Shown piece by piece: positions 25,227 to 34,189 of a stretch of DNA of 39,859 nt. This stretch comes from Prevotella sp. (lineage in GTDB: Bacteria; Bacteroidota; Bacteroidia; Bacteroidales; Bacteroidaceae). Below the pieces are notes generated by a model, which was not told the DNA's origin, did not search any database, and was given only the letters and a program-made list of their open reading frames with translations. The position numbers and the translations under genes are program-made. The first letter of the stretch is position 1; each line of letters starts with the position of its first letter. Location: positions 1-39,859 of the forward strand of contig JALFOF010000062.1 in assembly GCA_022773825.1 (NCBI GenBank). The letters are read 5' to 3'.

Positions 25227-26339
25227 ATGGCTGACTACAACAACATATTACAGAAACTCGATGGCCTTGAAGCACGCTACGAAGAGGTCACTACACTCAT
25301 CACCGACCCGTCGGTGATAGCAGACCAACAACGTTTCGTGAAGCTGACAAGGGAATACAAAGACCTTGGCGACATAATGAAGTTGCGCAAGCGCTACATG
25401 GACTGTCTCGACTCGATAGCCGAGGCAAAAGACATCCTCGCCAACGAGAGTGACGCGGAGATGAAAGAAATGGCGCGCGAACAGCTCGCGGAGAACGAAG
25501 CGGCGCAGCCGGGACTGGAAGAAGAGATAAAGATTGCTTTGGTGCCAAAGGACCCGGAGGATGCCAAGAATGTGGAAATGGAGATACGAGCAGGTACTGG
25601 CGGTGACGAGGCGTGCCTCTTCGCTGGCGACTTGTTCTCTATGTACAAACGTTTCTGCGAGTCAAAGGGCTGGAGTCTCAGCGTGACCGATGTGAGCGAG
25701 GGCGCAGTGGGAGGCTACAAGGAGATAGACTTTGCCGTAAGCGGCGAAGGCGTGTACGGCATACTGAAATATGAATCTGGCGTACACCGCGTGCAACGAG
25801 TGCCCGTAACAGAAAGTAACGGACGTATGCAGACGTCAGCTGCCACCGTGGCGGTACTGCCAGAGGCAGAGGCCTTTGACGTGCAGATTAACGAAGGCGA
25901 GATAAAATGGGACACTTTCCGCTCAAGTGGCGCAGGCGGACAGAACGTGAACAAGGTGGAGTCTGGCGTAAGGGCACGCTATATGTGGAAGAACCCCAAC
26001 ACGGGCGAGACGGAGGAGATACTCATAGAATGTACCGAGACACGTGACCAACCTAAGAATAAAGAGCGCGCACTGGCGCGCCTGCGTACATATATATATG
26101 ACAGGGAGCACCAGAAGTATCTCGACGACATAGCGAACCGACGCAAGACACTGGTTTCCACCGGCGACCGCTCCGCCAAGATACGCACATACAACTTCCC
26201 ACAAGGACGAGTAACAGATCATCGCATCGGCTTCACTACACACGACCTGCAGGGCTTCCTCGCAGGAGACATACAAGAGATGATAGACGCTCTGACCGTG
26301 GCGGAGAACGCTGAAAGAATGAAAGAAGCAGAGCTATAA
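25227..26339 (+). CDS. prfA: Peptide chain release factor 1
   Basis: The 370-residue protein reads UAA and UAG stop codons and frees the finished peptide from the ribosome. It has the GGQ catalytic motif (237-239, in SSGAGGQNVNKVESGVR) and HRVQRVPVTESNGR, where PVT is the P-x-T codon-reading tripeptide of RF1; RF2 would have SPF. The ATG at 25227 (MADYNNILQKLDGLEARY) matches the usual RF1 start. The frame is open 66 nt further upstream, but that part is repeat DNA of the intergenic hairpin and not conserved-looking. It is followed by an 11-nt gap and a small gene. Confidence 0.95.
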   Translation: MADYNNILQKLDGLEARYEEVTTLITDPSVIADQQRFVKLTREYKDLGDIMKLRKRYMDCLDSIAEAKDILANESDAEMKEMAREQLAENEAAQPGLEEEIKIALVPKDPEDAKNVEMEIRAGTGGDEACLFAGDLFSMYKRFCESKGWSLSVTDVSEGAVGGYKEIDFAVSGEGVYGILKYESGVHRVQRVPVTESNGRMQTSAATVAVLPEAEAFDVQINEGEIKWDTFRSSGAGGQNVNKVESGVRARYMWKNPNTGETEEILIECTETRDQPKNKERALARLRTYIYDREHQKYLDDIANRRKTLVSTGDRSAKIRTYNFPQGRVTDHRIGFTTHDLQGFLAGDIQEMIDALTVAENAERMKEAEL

Positions 26340-26350
26340 AACCAATAAGC

Positions 26351-26503
26351 ATGGGAGTGTTTACCACTATAAAGAAGAAAGAAGACGTGAACGACGACGA
26401 ACGCACGGTGAGTGCAACGGAGTTCATAAACAGACTGGTGGAAAGCCAAAGGACAACAAAGCAATACAAAAACATCCCCAAGACCGAAATGCCAAAAGAA
26501 TGA
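26351..26503 (+). CDS. Small 50-residue protein between prfA and pyrF
   Basis: An ATG-started frame of 51 codons begins 11 nt after the prfA stop and ends 65 nt before pyrF. The product, starting MGVFTTIKKKEDVNDDERTV and ending KTEMPKE, is charged and soluble. A helical segment SATEFINRLVESQRTTKQY sits in its middle. It has no signal peptide or membrane segment. The tight spacing inside an operon and the protein-like composition argue that it is real. I do not recognise the family; its role is unknown. Confidence 0.6.
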   Translation: MGVFTTIKKKEDVNDDERTVSATEFINRLVESQRTTKQYKNIPKTEMPKE

Positions 26504-26568
26504 ACAACGGAGAGGGGAAAAGAACGGCACTGTGCCTTTAGAATGATGAACCTTTTAACTAATAAGTA

Positions 26569-27399
26569 ATGACACGAGAAGAACTTGTAAGACAGATATT
26601 CCAGAAGAAGAGCTTCCTCTGCGTAGGACTGGACGTTGACCTCGACAAAGTGCCCACACACCTACTGAACGAGGAAGACCCTATCTTCACGTTCAATAAG
26701 CAGATTATTGATGCTACAGCACCATACTGCGTAGCCTACAAGCCCAACCTTGCATTCTACGAAGCATACGGGGTAAAAGGGCTGACAGCATTTGAGAAGA
26801 CGGTGAAATACATCCAAGAGAACTATCCGGAGCAGTTCATCATAGCCGATGCGAAACGCGGTGACATAGGCAACACGTCAAAGATGTACGCCAAGACCTT
26901 CTTCGGAGAATACAAGGTGGACGCACTGACGGTGGCACCATATATGGGTGAAGACAGCGTGGTGCCTTTCCTCGCATACGAAAGCGAGAAGAAACCATGG
27001 GTGATACTGCTCGCGCTGACCAGCAACAAGGGCTCATTCGACTTCCAGCAGACAACAGACACGGAGGGGACGCGCCTCTTCGAAAAAGTAATAGTAAAGA
27101 GCCAGGAATGGGGAACACCAGAGAACCTGATGTACGTGGTAGGCGCTACACGCGGAGAAATGTTCAAAGACATACGTAAAGTGGCACCGACACACTTCCT
27201 ACTCGTACCCGGCGTCGGAGCGCAGGGGGGCTCCTTGCAGGACGTTTGCCAGTTTGGCATGACAAAAGACTGCGGCTTACTCGTCAACTCAAGCCGCGGA
27301 ATAATCTTCGCTGACAACACGGAGAGGTTTGCCGACGTTGCCGCTGAGAAGGCAAGAGAACTGCAATCACAGATGAAAGAAGAACTCGACAAACTATAA
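26569..27399 (+). CDS. pyrF: Orotidine 5'-phosphate decarboxylase, type 2
   Basis: The 276-residue enzyme converts OMP to UMP, the last step of pyrimidine synthesis. It shows [14 protein letters not shown] near the N-terminus, [12 protein letters not shown], and the active-site motif [15 protein letters not shown] with the catalytic Lys96. [12 protein letters not shown] binds the phosphate near the C-terminus. The length and motif type match the longer group of OMP decarboxylases. It is 15 nt upstream of lpxD; the pyrF-lpxD neighbourhood is familiar in this phylum. Confidence 0.96.
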   Translation: MTREELVRQIFQKKSFLCVGLDVDLDKVPTHLLNEEDPIFTFNKQIIDATAPYCVAYKPNLAFYEAYGVKGLTAFEKTVKYIQENYPEQFIIADAKRGDIGNTSKMYAKTFFGEYKVDALTVAPYMGEDSVVPFLAYESEKKPWVILLALTSNKGSFDFQQTTDTEGTRLFEKVIVKSQEWGTPENLMYVVGATRGEMFKDIRKVAPTHFLLVPGVGAQGGSLQDVCQFGMTKDCGLLVNSSRGIIFADNTERFADVAAEKARELQSQMKEELDKL

Positions 27400-27414
27400 A
27401 CAACAGGGGAATAC

Positions 27415-28470
27415 ATGGAATTTTCAGCTCAACAAATTGCGGAACTGATACAGGGACGCATTGAGGGTGATGCCAACGCCACCGTAAAAACCTTCGCCAA
27501 GATAGAGGAAGGGGTGCCGGGAGCTATCTCTTTCCTCTCAAACAAGAAATACATAAACCACATATACGACACGAAATCAACCATCGTGCTCGTTGATGAT
27601 GACCTTGTACTGGACAAACCTGTTAGTGCTACCCTCATAAGGGTGAAGAGCGCATACGAAGCTGTGGCAAAACTGTTGCAGATGTACTACTCCATGAGAC
27701 CGAAGAAGAAGGGCATAGACCCGCTCGCCTTCATAGCACCAACGGCAAAGATTGGCAAAGACTGCTACATAGGACCATTCGTAGCCATAGGACCAGACGT
27801 CACGATAGGCGACGGATGCGTGCTGCACCCGCACGTAACGGTGGGCGAATGTGCCTCCATAGGCAACAATACGGAGATTTACAGCAACGCGGTGGTATAT
27901 CACCATTGTAAGGTTGGCAACAACTGCATACTCCATGCTGGCAGCGTAATCGGCGCAGACGGCTTCGGATTCGCTCCCTCCGCCGAGGGGTATGACAAGA
28001 TACCGCAAATCGGTATCGTAACGATTGAGGACAATGTGGAAATCGGTGCCAACACTTGCGTGGACAGGGCTACGATGGGAAGCACATATATAAGAAAGGG
28101 TGTGAAGCTCGACAACCTCGTGCAGATAGCGCACAACACCGACATCGGCGCAAACACCGTGATGTCAGCGCAGGTGGGCGTGGCAGGAAGCGCAAAGGTA
28201 GGCGAATGGTGTATGTTTGGCGGACAAGTGGGAATAGCAGGACATATCACCATTGGCAACAAGGTAATGCTGGGAGCACAGTCAGGAGTGCCAGGCAGCT
28301 TGAAAGACAACCAAGAGCTGATAGGCACACCGCCAATGACAATGACTAACTACTTCCGCTCACAAGCCATAGTGAAAAGGCTGCCGGAAATGTATAGGCA
28401 GATGAACGAAATGCAGAAAACTATCAAAGAACTGGAGCAGAAGATAAAGGAACTGGGTGCTAACTCATAG
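27415..28470 (+). CDS. lpxD: UDP-3-O-acylglucosamine N-acyltransferase
   Basis: The 351-residue enzyme adds the second hydroxyacyl chain to UDP-3-O-acylglucosamine in lipid A synthesis. The N-terminal domain (1 to about 105) binds substrate; a left-handed beta-helix of hexapeptide repeats follows ([20 protein letters not shown] and on), with the catalytic His240 in [11 protein letters not shown], matching His239 of E. coli. A C-terminal helix ([20 protein letters not shown]) would help form the trimer and bind acyl carrier protein. It is the first of three lipid A genes in a row. Confidence 0.97.
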   Translation: MEFSAQQIAELIQGRIEGDANATVKTFAKIEEGVPGAISFLSNKKYINHIYDTKSTIVLVDDDLVLDKPVSATLIRVKSAYEAVAKLLQMYYSMRPKKKGIDPLAFIAPTAKIGKDCYIGPFVAIGPDVTIGDGCVLHPHVTVGECASIGNNTEIYSNAVVYHHCKVGNNCILHAGSVIGADGFGFAPSAEGYDKIPQIGIVTIEDNVEIGANTCVDRATMGSTYIRKGVKLDNLVQIAHNTDIGANTVMSAQVGVAGSAKVGEWCMFGGQVGIAGHITIGNKVMLGAQSGVPGSLKDNQELIGTPPMTMTNYFRSQAIVKRLPEMYRQMNEMQKTIKELEQKIKELGANS

Positions 28471-28499
28471 ACTTTCCTATATTCCATATATATAAAAGT

Positions 28500-29885
28500 A
28501 TGACAAAACAGAACACAATAAAGGGGAGTTTCTCCCTTTGCGGCAAAGGCCTGCACACAGGACTGAGCCTTACGGTGACGTTCTATCCAGCAGCTGAGAA
28601 CACTGGTTACAAGATACAACGAATAGACCTCGACGGGATGCCGGTGATAGAAGCCGTGGCGGAGCACGTGGTGGACACGCAGCGTGGCACCGTGCTGGGC
28701 AAGGGAGATATCAGGGTCAGCACGGTGGAGCACGCACTGGCTGCCCTTTACGCCCTCGGAATAGACAACTGCCTGATACAAGTCAACGGCCCCGAGTTCC
28801 CGATACTCGACGGCAGCGCGATGAAATACGTGGAGAAAATCCATGAAGTGGGCATACAGGAGCAGAACGCGCCAAAGGACTACTACATAATACGCAAGAA
28901 GATAGAGGTGAAGGACGAAAAGACTGGCTCGGTAATAACAATCCTTCCCGACGACGACTTCTCCATTACGGCGATGTGCTCCTTTGAATCGAAGTTCATC
29001 AACTCACAGTTCGCCACGATAGACAACGTAGATAAATTCCCGACAGAGATAGCATCGGCGCGCACCTTCGTTTTCGTTCGCGACCTCGTGCCGCTCCTCA
29101 AGGCTGGACTGATAAAGGGAGGGGACCTCGACAATGCCATCGTGATATACGAATACGAGCAGAAACAGGAAGACATTGACAAGCTCTGCGACTACCTGCA
29201 AGTGCCGAGGATGGACGCAACGAAGCTCGGATACATACAGCACAAGCCACTGACATGGGAGAACGAGTGCACGCGCCACAAGCTACTCGACATCATTGGC
29301 GACATGGCCCTCATCGGTAAACCGCTGAAAGGCCGCATCATAGCAACAAGGCCTGGGCACACAATCAACAATAAGTTTGCCCGGATGATGCGCACCGAGA
29401 TACGCAAGCACGAGATACAAGCACCCATATACGACCCGAATATGTCCCCCGTGCTCGACGTCAACCGCATCCGTGAGGTGCTGCCCCACCGCTACCCCAT
29501 GCAGCTCGTGGATAAAGTGATAAGCATAAGCGGCACGACCATAGTAGGAATAAAGAACGTAACGTCGAACGAGCCGTTCTTCCAGGGACACTTCCCGCAG
29601 GAACCTGTGATGCCCGGAGTACTGATGATAGAGGCAATGTCGCAATGTGGCGCACTGCTCGTACTCAATTCCATAGAAGACCCCGAGCACTGGACGAGCT
29701 ACTTCCTGAAGATTGACAACGTGAAGTACCGCAAGAAGGTGGTGCCGGGAGATACGCTGATATTCAAGGTGGAACTGCTCGCGCCAGTACGCCACGGCAT
29801 CTCAACAATGCAGGGCTACATCTTCGTAGGCGACCAGCTCGTGGCAGAGGCGACGTTCACAGGTCAGATGGTAAGGAACAAGTAA
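28500..29885 (+). CDS. lpxC-fabZ: Bifunctional LpxC deacetylase / FabZ dehydratase fusion
   Basis: The 461-residue protein joins two enzymes. Residues 1 to about 300 are LpxC, the zinc deacetylase that commits UDP-3-O-acyl-GlcNAc to lipid A: zinc ligands His78 (STVEHALAAL), His260 and Asp264 (RHKLLDIIGD), and GHTINNKF. Residues about 320-461 are FabZ, the 3-hydroxyacyl-ACP dehydratase: LPHRYPMQLVDKV, catalytic His364 (FFQGHFPQEPVMPG) and Glu378 (MIEAMSQ). This fusion is characteristic of Bacteroidetes and links lipid A entry to the shared hydroxyacyl-ACP pool. It lies between lpxD and lpxA. Confidence 0.97.
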   Translation: MTKQNTIKGSFSLCGKGLHTGLSLTVTFYPAAENTGYKIQRIDLDGMPVIEAVAEHVVDTQRGTVLGKGDIRVSTVEHALAALYALGIDNCLIQVNGPEFPILDGSAMKYVEKIHEVGIQEQNAPKDYYIIRKKIEVKDEKTGSVITILPDDDFSITAMCSFESKFINSQFATIDNVDKFPTEIASARTFVFVRDLVPLLKAGLIKGGDLDNAIVIYEYEQKQEDIDKLCDYLQVPRMDATKLGYIQHKPLTWENECTRHKLLDIIGDMALIGKPLKGRIIATRPGHTINNKFARMMRTEIRKHEIQAPIYDPNMSPVLDVNRIREVLPHRYPMQLVDKVISISGTTIVGIKNVTSNEPFFQGHFPQEPVMPGVLMIEAMSQCGALLVLNSIEDPEHWTSYFLKIDNVKYRKKVVPGDTLIFKVELLAPVRHGISTMQGYIFVGDQLVAEATFTGQMVRNK

Positions 29886-29889
29886 AGGC

Positions 29890-29923
29890 TGTGTCGCCAT
29901 AGCAAAGGCAATATGGCGGCACA
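29890..29923 (+). promoter_or_regulatory. Hairpin between lpxC-fabZ and lpxA
   Basis: TGTGTCGCCATA (29890-29901) pairs with TATGGCGGCACA (29912-29923) except for one G-U pair, around a 10-nt loop. It has no T tract. It may limit read-through or protect the upstream mRNA end. Confidence 0.55.
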
Positions 29924-29953
29924 ACCAACAAATCAAATATAAAACCAATCATA

Positions 29954-30727
29954 ATGGCAAATACAATAAGCCCACTCGCATACGTGCACCCAGACGCAAA
30001 ACTGGGTGACGGCAACGTAATAGGCCCATTCTGCTACATCGATGCCGATGTTAGCATAGGCAACAACAACAACCTGCAGAACAGCGTCACGCTGAACAAG
30101 GGCACTCGCATGGGCTCCGGAAACGAGATATTCCCCGGCGCAAGCATTAGCACCAAGCCGCAAGACCTGAAATACCATGGCGAGGTAACCACTTGCCAGA
30201 TAGGCGATAACAACTCCATACGCGAGAATGTCACCATCAGTCGCGGCACAGCCTCAAAGGGAACGACCATCGTAGGCAACAATAACCTGCTGATGGAGAA
30301 TATGCATGTAGCCCACGACTGTGTGATAGGCAACCAGTGCATTATCGGCAACTCAACGAAATTCGCGGGGGAGGTAGTCGTGGACGACTGCGCCATAATC
30401 TCAGCCGAAGTGCTGGTACACCAGTTCGTGCACATCGGCGGCTACGTGATGGTGCAGGGCGGAAGCCGCACCTCGCAGGACATACCGCCATACGTGATAG
30501 CCGGTAAGGAACCGATACGCTTCGCCGGGCTTAACCTCATCGGCCTGAGGCGCAGGGGCTTCAGCAGCGATGCCATCCTCGCCATACGCGAAGCCTACAA
30601 CACCATATACTCTAAGGGCATCCTGAAAGAGGGCATTGAAGAGGTAAAGCTGTCGATGGAGATAACACCGGAGATAGAATACGTAATAAAGTTCATCGAG
30701 AATGCCCAGCGAGGCATAATCAGGTAG
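29954..30727 (+). CDS. lpxA: UDP-N-acetylglucosamine acyltransferase
   Basis: The 257-residue enzyme starts lipid A synthesis by adding a hydroxyacyl chain to UDP-GlcNAc. Hexapeptide repeats fill residues about 5-190 (AYVHPDAKLGDGNVIGPFCYI). The catalytic His121 is in MENMHVAHDCVIGN, aligned with His125 of E. coli. The C-terminal helical domain has LNLIGLRRRGFSSDAI, the usual LpxA signature. It ends 4 nt before miaA. Confidence 0.97.
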   Translation: MANTISPLAYVHPDAKLGDGNVIGPFCYIDADVSIGNNNNLQNSVTLNKGTRMGSGNEIFPGASISTKPQDLKYHGEVTTCQIGDNNSIRENVTISRGTASKGTTIVGNNNLLMENMHVAHDCVIGNQCIIGNSTKFAGEVVVDDCAIISAEVLVHQFVHIGGYVMVQGGSRTSQDIPPYVIAGKEPIRFAGLNLIGLRRRGFSSDAILAIREAYNTIYSKGILKEGIEEVKLSMEITPEIEYVIKFIENAQRGIIR

Positions 30728-30731
30728 TACG

Positions 30732-31661
30732 TTGAATACACTCATAGTAATCACAGGGCCTACGGGTGTAGGAAAGACAGAACTCTGCCTATCTCTCGCC
30801 GAGCATTACGGAGTTGACATCATCAACGCCGACTCCAGGCAGATTTACGCAGAAATACCAATAGGAACAGCCGCACCCACCGCCGAGCAACAGCGGAGAG
30901 TGCGGCATCATTTTGTAGCTACAAAACACATCGGCGACTACTATTCCGCCTCCATGTATGAGCAAGACGTGCTGCAACTGCTTGCCACACAACCTTTTGA
31001 CAGCAAAGACGGCATAGCGGCGATACTCACTGGCGGCTCGATGATGTACATAGACGCTGTCTGCAACGGCATTGACGATATACCGACGGTAGATGACGCC
31101 ACACGCAGATGGATGAAACAACGCCTCGAAAACGAGGGGCTGCCAGCCTTGCTGGAAGAACTCAAGGCATTAGACCCCGAACACTGGGCTGTCGTTGACC
31201 ACAACAACCCACGCCGCATAGTACATGCGCTGGAGATATGCCATGTGAGCGGTAAGACATACACCTCCTTCCGCACGGGCGAAAAAAAGCCACGCCCGTT
31301 CCACACTATAAAGATAGCACTGACACGAGACCGCGCAGAGCTATACGAAAGGATAAACCAGCGAGTGCTGGACATGGCTCAAGCAGGGCTGATAGACGAG
31401 GCACGCACCATGATGCCACACCGCCACGAGAATGCCCTCAATACCGTAGGCTACAAAGAACTCTTCAAGTACTTCGATGGAGACATACCGCTGGAGGAAG
31501 CCTTGAGACAGATACAGAGCAACACGAGGCAGTATGCGCGCAAACAGCTCACGTGGTACAAGAAAGATACTGAGACAACGTGGTTACATCCCGATGACAA
31601 AGAAGGGATAACAAGATATATCGACAACAAAATCGCCCTGCTACAAAGGGAGAACTTATAA
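30732..31661 (+). CDS. miaA: tRNA dimethylallyltransferase
   Basis: The 309-residue enzyme adds a dimethylallyl group to A37 of tRNAs that read codons starting with U. It has the P-loop GPTGVGKTELC, INADSRQIYAEIPIGTAAPT (substrate-binding DSRQIY), HHFVATKHIGDYYSASMYEQD and LTGGSMMYIDAVCNGIDDIP. The start is TTG at 30732, 4 nt after the lpxA stop; no ATG or GTG exists in frame before the P-loop, so TTG is favoured. The length is normal. Confidence 0.95.
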   Translation: MNTLIVITGPTGVGKTELCLSLAEHYGVDIINADSRQIYAEIPIGTAAPTAEQQRRVRHHFVATKHIGDYYSASMYEQDVLQLLATQPFDSKDGIAAILTGGSMMYIDAVCNGIDDIPTVDDATRRWMKQRLENEGLPALLEELKALDPEHWAVVDHNNPRRIVHALEICHVSGKTYTSFRTGEKKPRPFHTIKIALTRDRAELYERINQRVLDMAQAGLIDEARTMMPHRHENALNTVGYKELFKYFDGDIPLEEALRQIQSNTRQYARKQLTWYKKDTETTWLHPDDKEGITRYIDNKIALLQRENL

Positions 31662-31678
31662 CTTACAAGAAAAAGACT

Positions 31679-34189
31679 ATGAAGAAACTATGGCTTATCA
31701 CAACAAGGATTGCCGCCAAATGCAAAGCGGCATGGCAGTGGTACAAAGGCTGTTTCACTGGGAGACCGTGGTACGTAAAGACGATTAACGGACTGCTGTC
31801 GATAATAGTGCTCTTCTTCCTATACCTCGGGGCCGTTGACGTGAACCTCTTTTGGCTCTTCGGCAAGTCGCCAGGGTGGTACGACATCAGCGAACACAAG
31901 ACAAGTCAGGCTTCAGAACTATATTCCGCCGACGGCGTGCTGCTTGGAAAATACTTCAACGAGAACCGCACACCAGTGAAGTATGACGAAGTAAATCCCA
32001 CCTTCTGGCGCGCCCTCATCGACACTGAAGACGAGCGTTTCTACGACCATTGGGGCATAGACCCTGTGGGACTGCTCGGCGCGGCAAAGGATGCGGCGAC
32101 AGGACGTGGTGGACGAGGTGCGTCAACAATAACGCAGCAGCTCGCAAAAAATATGTTCAGGGTGCGCACACAGTACAGCACTGGCATACTGGGGAAGATA
32201 CCAGGGGTAAAAATCCTCATAATGAAGACAAAGGAATGGATTACCGCACTGAAACTGGAGCTGTACTTCTCATATACCAAGGGGCGCAGCGAGGCAAAGA
32301 AAGAAATCCTCGCACAGTACGCCAACACCGTTGACTTTGGAAATAACGCCTTCGGCATAAAAACCGCAGCAAAGACTTATTTCAATACTACACCGCGCGA
32401 GCTCACCACGGAGCAGGCGGCTGTGCTTGTAGGTATGCTCAAGGCAACAACATTCTACAACCCCATATCGCACCCGGAGAACTCACTGAAACGCCGCAAC
32501 GTGGTGCTCGACAATATGCGCCTGCACGGCGATATTACAAAGGAGCAGTTCGACTCGCTGAAGGAAATAAGCATTGATGTGTCAGAGTTTAACGTGGAAG
32601 ACAACTACGACGGACAGGCGAAATACTTCCGCGAAGCTGTGGCGAAATACATAAAGAAGCTATGCGCCAACAATGAGACACTGGCAGACATAGACCTTTA
32701 CAACGACGGACTGAAGATATACACGACCATTGACACACGTATGCAGAAATACGCGGAGGACGCTGCGCACAAGCAGATGCAGCAAGTGCAGCGTAACTTC
32801 AACTCGCATTGGCGCGGACAGCAGCCGTGGCAGGACGAAAAGCATCAGGTGATAGCTAACTTCATAGAGGATATAGCCAAGCAACAGCCTGTTTACAAGC
32901 ACCTCACAGCCAAGTTCCCCGACGCCCCGGACTCCGTGGACTACTACCTAAACAAGCCACATACCGTAAAGGTCTTTGACTACGAGAAGGGAGAGATAGA
33001 GAAGGAAATGTCAACAATGGACTCCATACGCTACATGGTCAGCTTCATGCACTGCTCCTTTGTGGCGATGGAACCACAGACAGGACACGTAAAAGCGTGG
33101 GTGGGCGACATAGATTTCAACCATTGGAAATATGACAAGGTAACGGCGCAACGGCAACCTGGCTCAACCTTCAAGCTCTTCGTTTACACCGAGGCCATGG
33201 AGCAGGGGCTGACACCATGCGATAAACGCCGCGACGAGTATTTCTCAATGAAGGTGTGGGACGCAAAGAAGAAAGAGGAAGTGACATGGGCTCCCACCAA
33301 CGCCAACGGATATTTCACTGGCGACTCCATGCCGCTGAAGATTGCCTTCGCACAGAGTATCAACTCTGTAGCCGTGAGATTAGGACAGGAGATGGGCATA
33401 AGCAACATCATAGAGACCGCCCACAACATGGGTATCATCAGTCCGCTGGACGAGACGCCCTCACTGGCTCTCGGCTCAAGCGACGTGAACCTGCTTGAGC
33501 TTGCCAACGCCTACTGCACCGTTGCCAACGGTGGCTTGGCGCACAGCGAGGCAATACTCGTCACAAAGATAATAGACCGCGACGGCAAGGAGATATACGT
33601 AGCACCGACAGAGCAGAAGCAAGCCATCAGCGTGAAGTCCGCCTACCTCATGCAACAGATGCTGCTGGGCGGACTGAGGGAGCGTGGCGGCACCTCACAG
33701 AGCCTCTGGGGATACATTGGTAAATACAACGACACGGAGTTCGGAGGAAAGACGGGAACGTCAAACAACCACTCTGACGCATGGTTCATGGGCGTATCGC
33801 CAAACCTCGTGGTAGGGGCATGGGTAGGAGGAGAATACCGCTGCATACACTTCCGCACCGGTGCACTGGGACAAGGCTCGCGTACCGCACTGCCAATATG
33901 CGGATACTTCCTGCAATCCGTATTCGGCGACCCCGCCTTCGCAAAGTACCACGGTAAGTTCTCCAAGCCTGACGGCACCGACATTGACCGCGCCATGTAC
34001 GAATGTGCATATACCAGCGGGGCAAGCAAGGACACCCTTGACGTGGACTCCATTGACTCTTACAAGGAGGTGATACTTGACGAGAACGGTAACCCTAGAG
34101 AGAGAGAGAACGTTGAGCCCTCAGAGGGGGGAGCTACGGAACCGAAACAGCACGCAACGGAAAAGGAGGTAAATTTTGATGACTTGTAA
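31679..34189 (+). CDS. Class A penicillin-binding protein (PBP1A-like)
   Basis: The 836-residue bifunctional enzyme polymerises and cross-links peptidoglycan in the periplasm. A membrane anchor lies at residues about 38-58 (LLSIIVLFFLYLGAVDVNLF). The GT51 glycosyltransferase domain shows TEDERFYDHWGID (catalytic Glu117) and GASTITQQLAKNMF. The transpeptidase domain has PGSTFK (Ser496 nucleophile, Lys499), AQSIN and GGKTGTS (Lys691). An acidic, disordered C-terminal tail follows (NPRERENVEPSEGG). The downstream hydrolase gene begins inside its last codons, which suggests translational coupling. Confidence 0.95.
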   Translation: MKKLWLITTRIAAKCKAAWQWYKGCFTGRPWYVKTINGLLSIIVLFFLYLGAVDVNLFWLFGKSPGWYDISEHKTSQASELYSADGVLLGKYFNENRTPVKYDEVNPTFWRALIDTEDERFYDHWGIDPVGLLGAAKDAATGRGGRGASTITQQLAKNMFRVRTQYSTGILGKIPGVKILIMKTKEWITALKLELYFSYTKGRSEAKKEILAQYANTVDFGNNAFGIKTAAKTYFNTTPRELTTEQAAVLVGMLKATTFYNPISHPENSLKRRNVVLDNMRLHGDITKEQFDSLKEISIDVSEFNVEDNYDGQAKYFREAVAKYIKKLCANNETLADIDLYNDGLKIYTTIDTRMQKYAEDAAHKQMQQVQRNFNSHWRGQQPWQDEKHQVIANFIEDIAKQQPVYKHLTAKFPDAPDSVDYYLNKPHTVKVFDYEKGEIEKEMSTMDSIRYMVSFMHCSFVAMEPQTGHVKAWVGDIDFNHWKYDKVTAQRQPGSTFKLFVYTEAMEQGLTPCDKRRDEYFSMKVWDAKKKEEVTWAPTNANGYFTGDSMPLKIAFAQSINSVAVRLGQEMGISNIIETAHNMGIISPLDETPSLALGSSDVNLLELANAYCTVANGGLAHSEAILVTKIIDRDGKEIYVAPTEQKQAISVKSAYLMQQMLLGGLRERGGTSQSLWGYIGKYNDTEFGGKTGTSNNHSDAWFMGVSPNLVVGAWVGGEYRCIHFRTGALGQGSRTALPICGYFLQSVFGDPAFAKYHGKFSKPDGTDIDRAMYECAYTSGASKDTLDVDSIDSYKEVILDENGNPRERENVEPSEGGATEPKQHATEKEVNFDDL
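34163..34170 (+). promoter_or_regulatory. Full Shine-Dalgarno sequence for the GHL10 gene
   Basis: AAGGAGGT lies 8 nt before the ATG at 34179. Bacteroidetes genes seldom carry so strong a site, and it decides the start. It also encodes part of the upstream protein's C-terminus. Confidence 0.7.
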
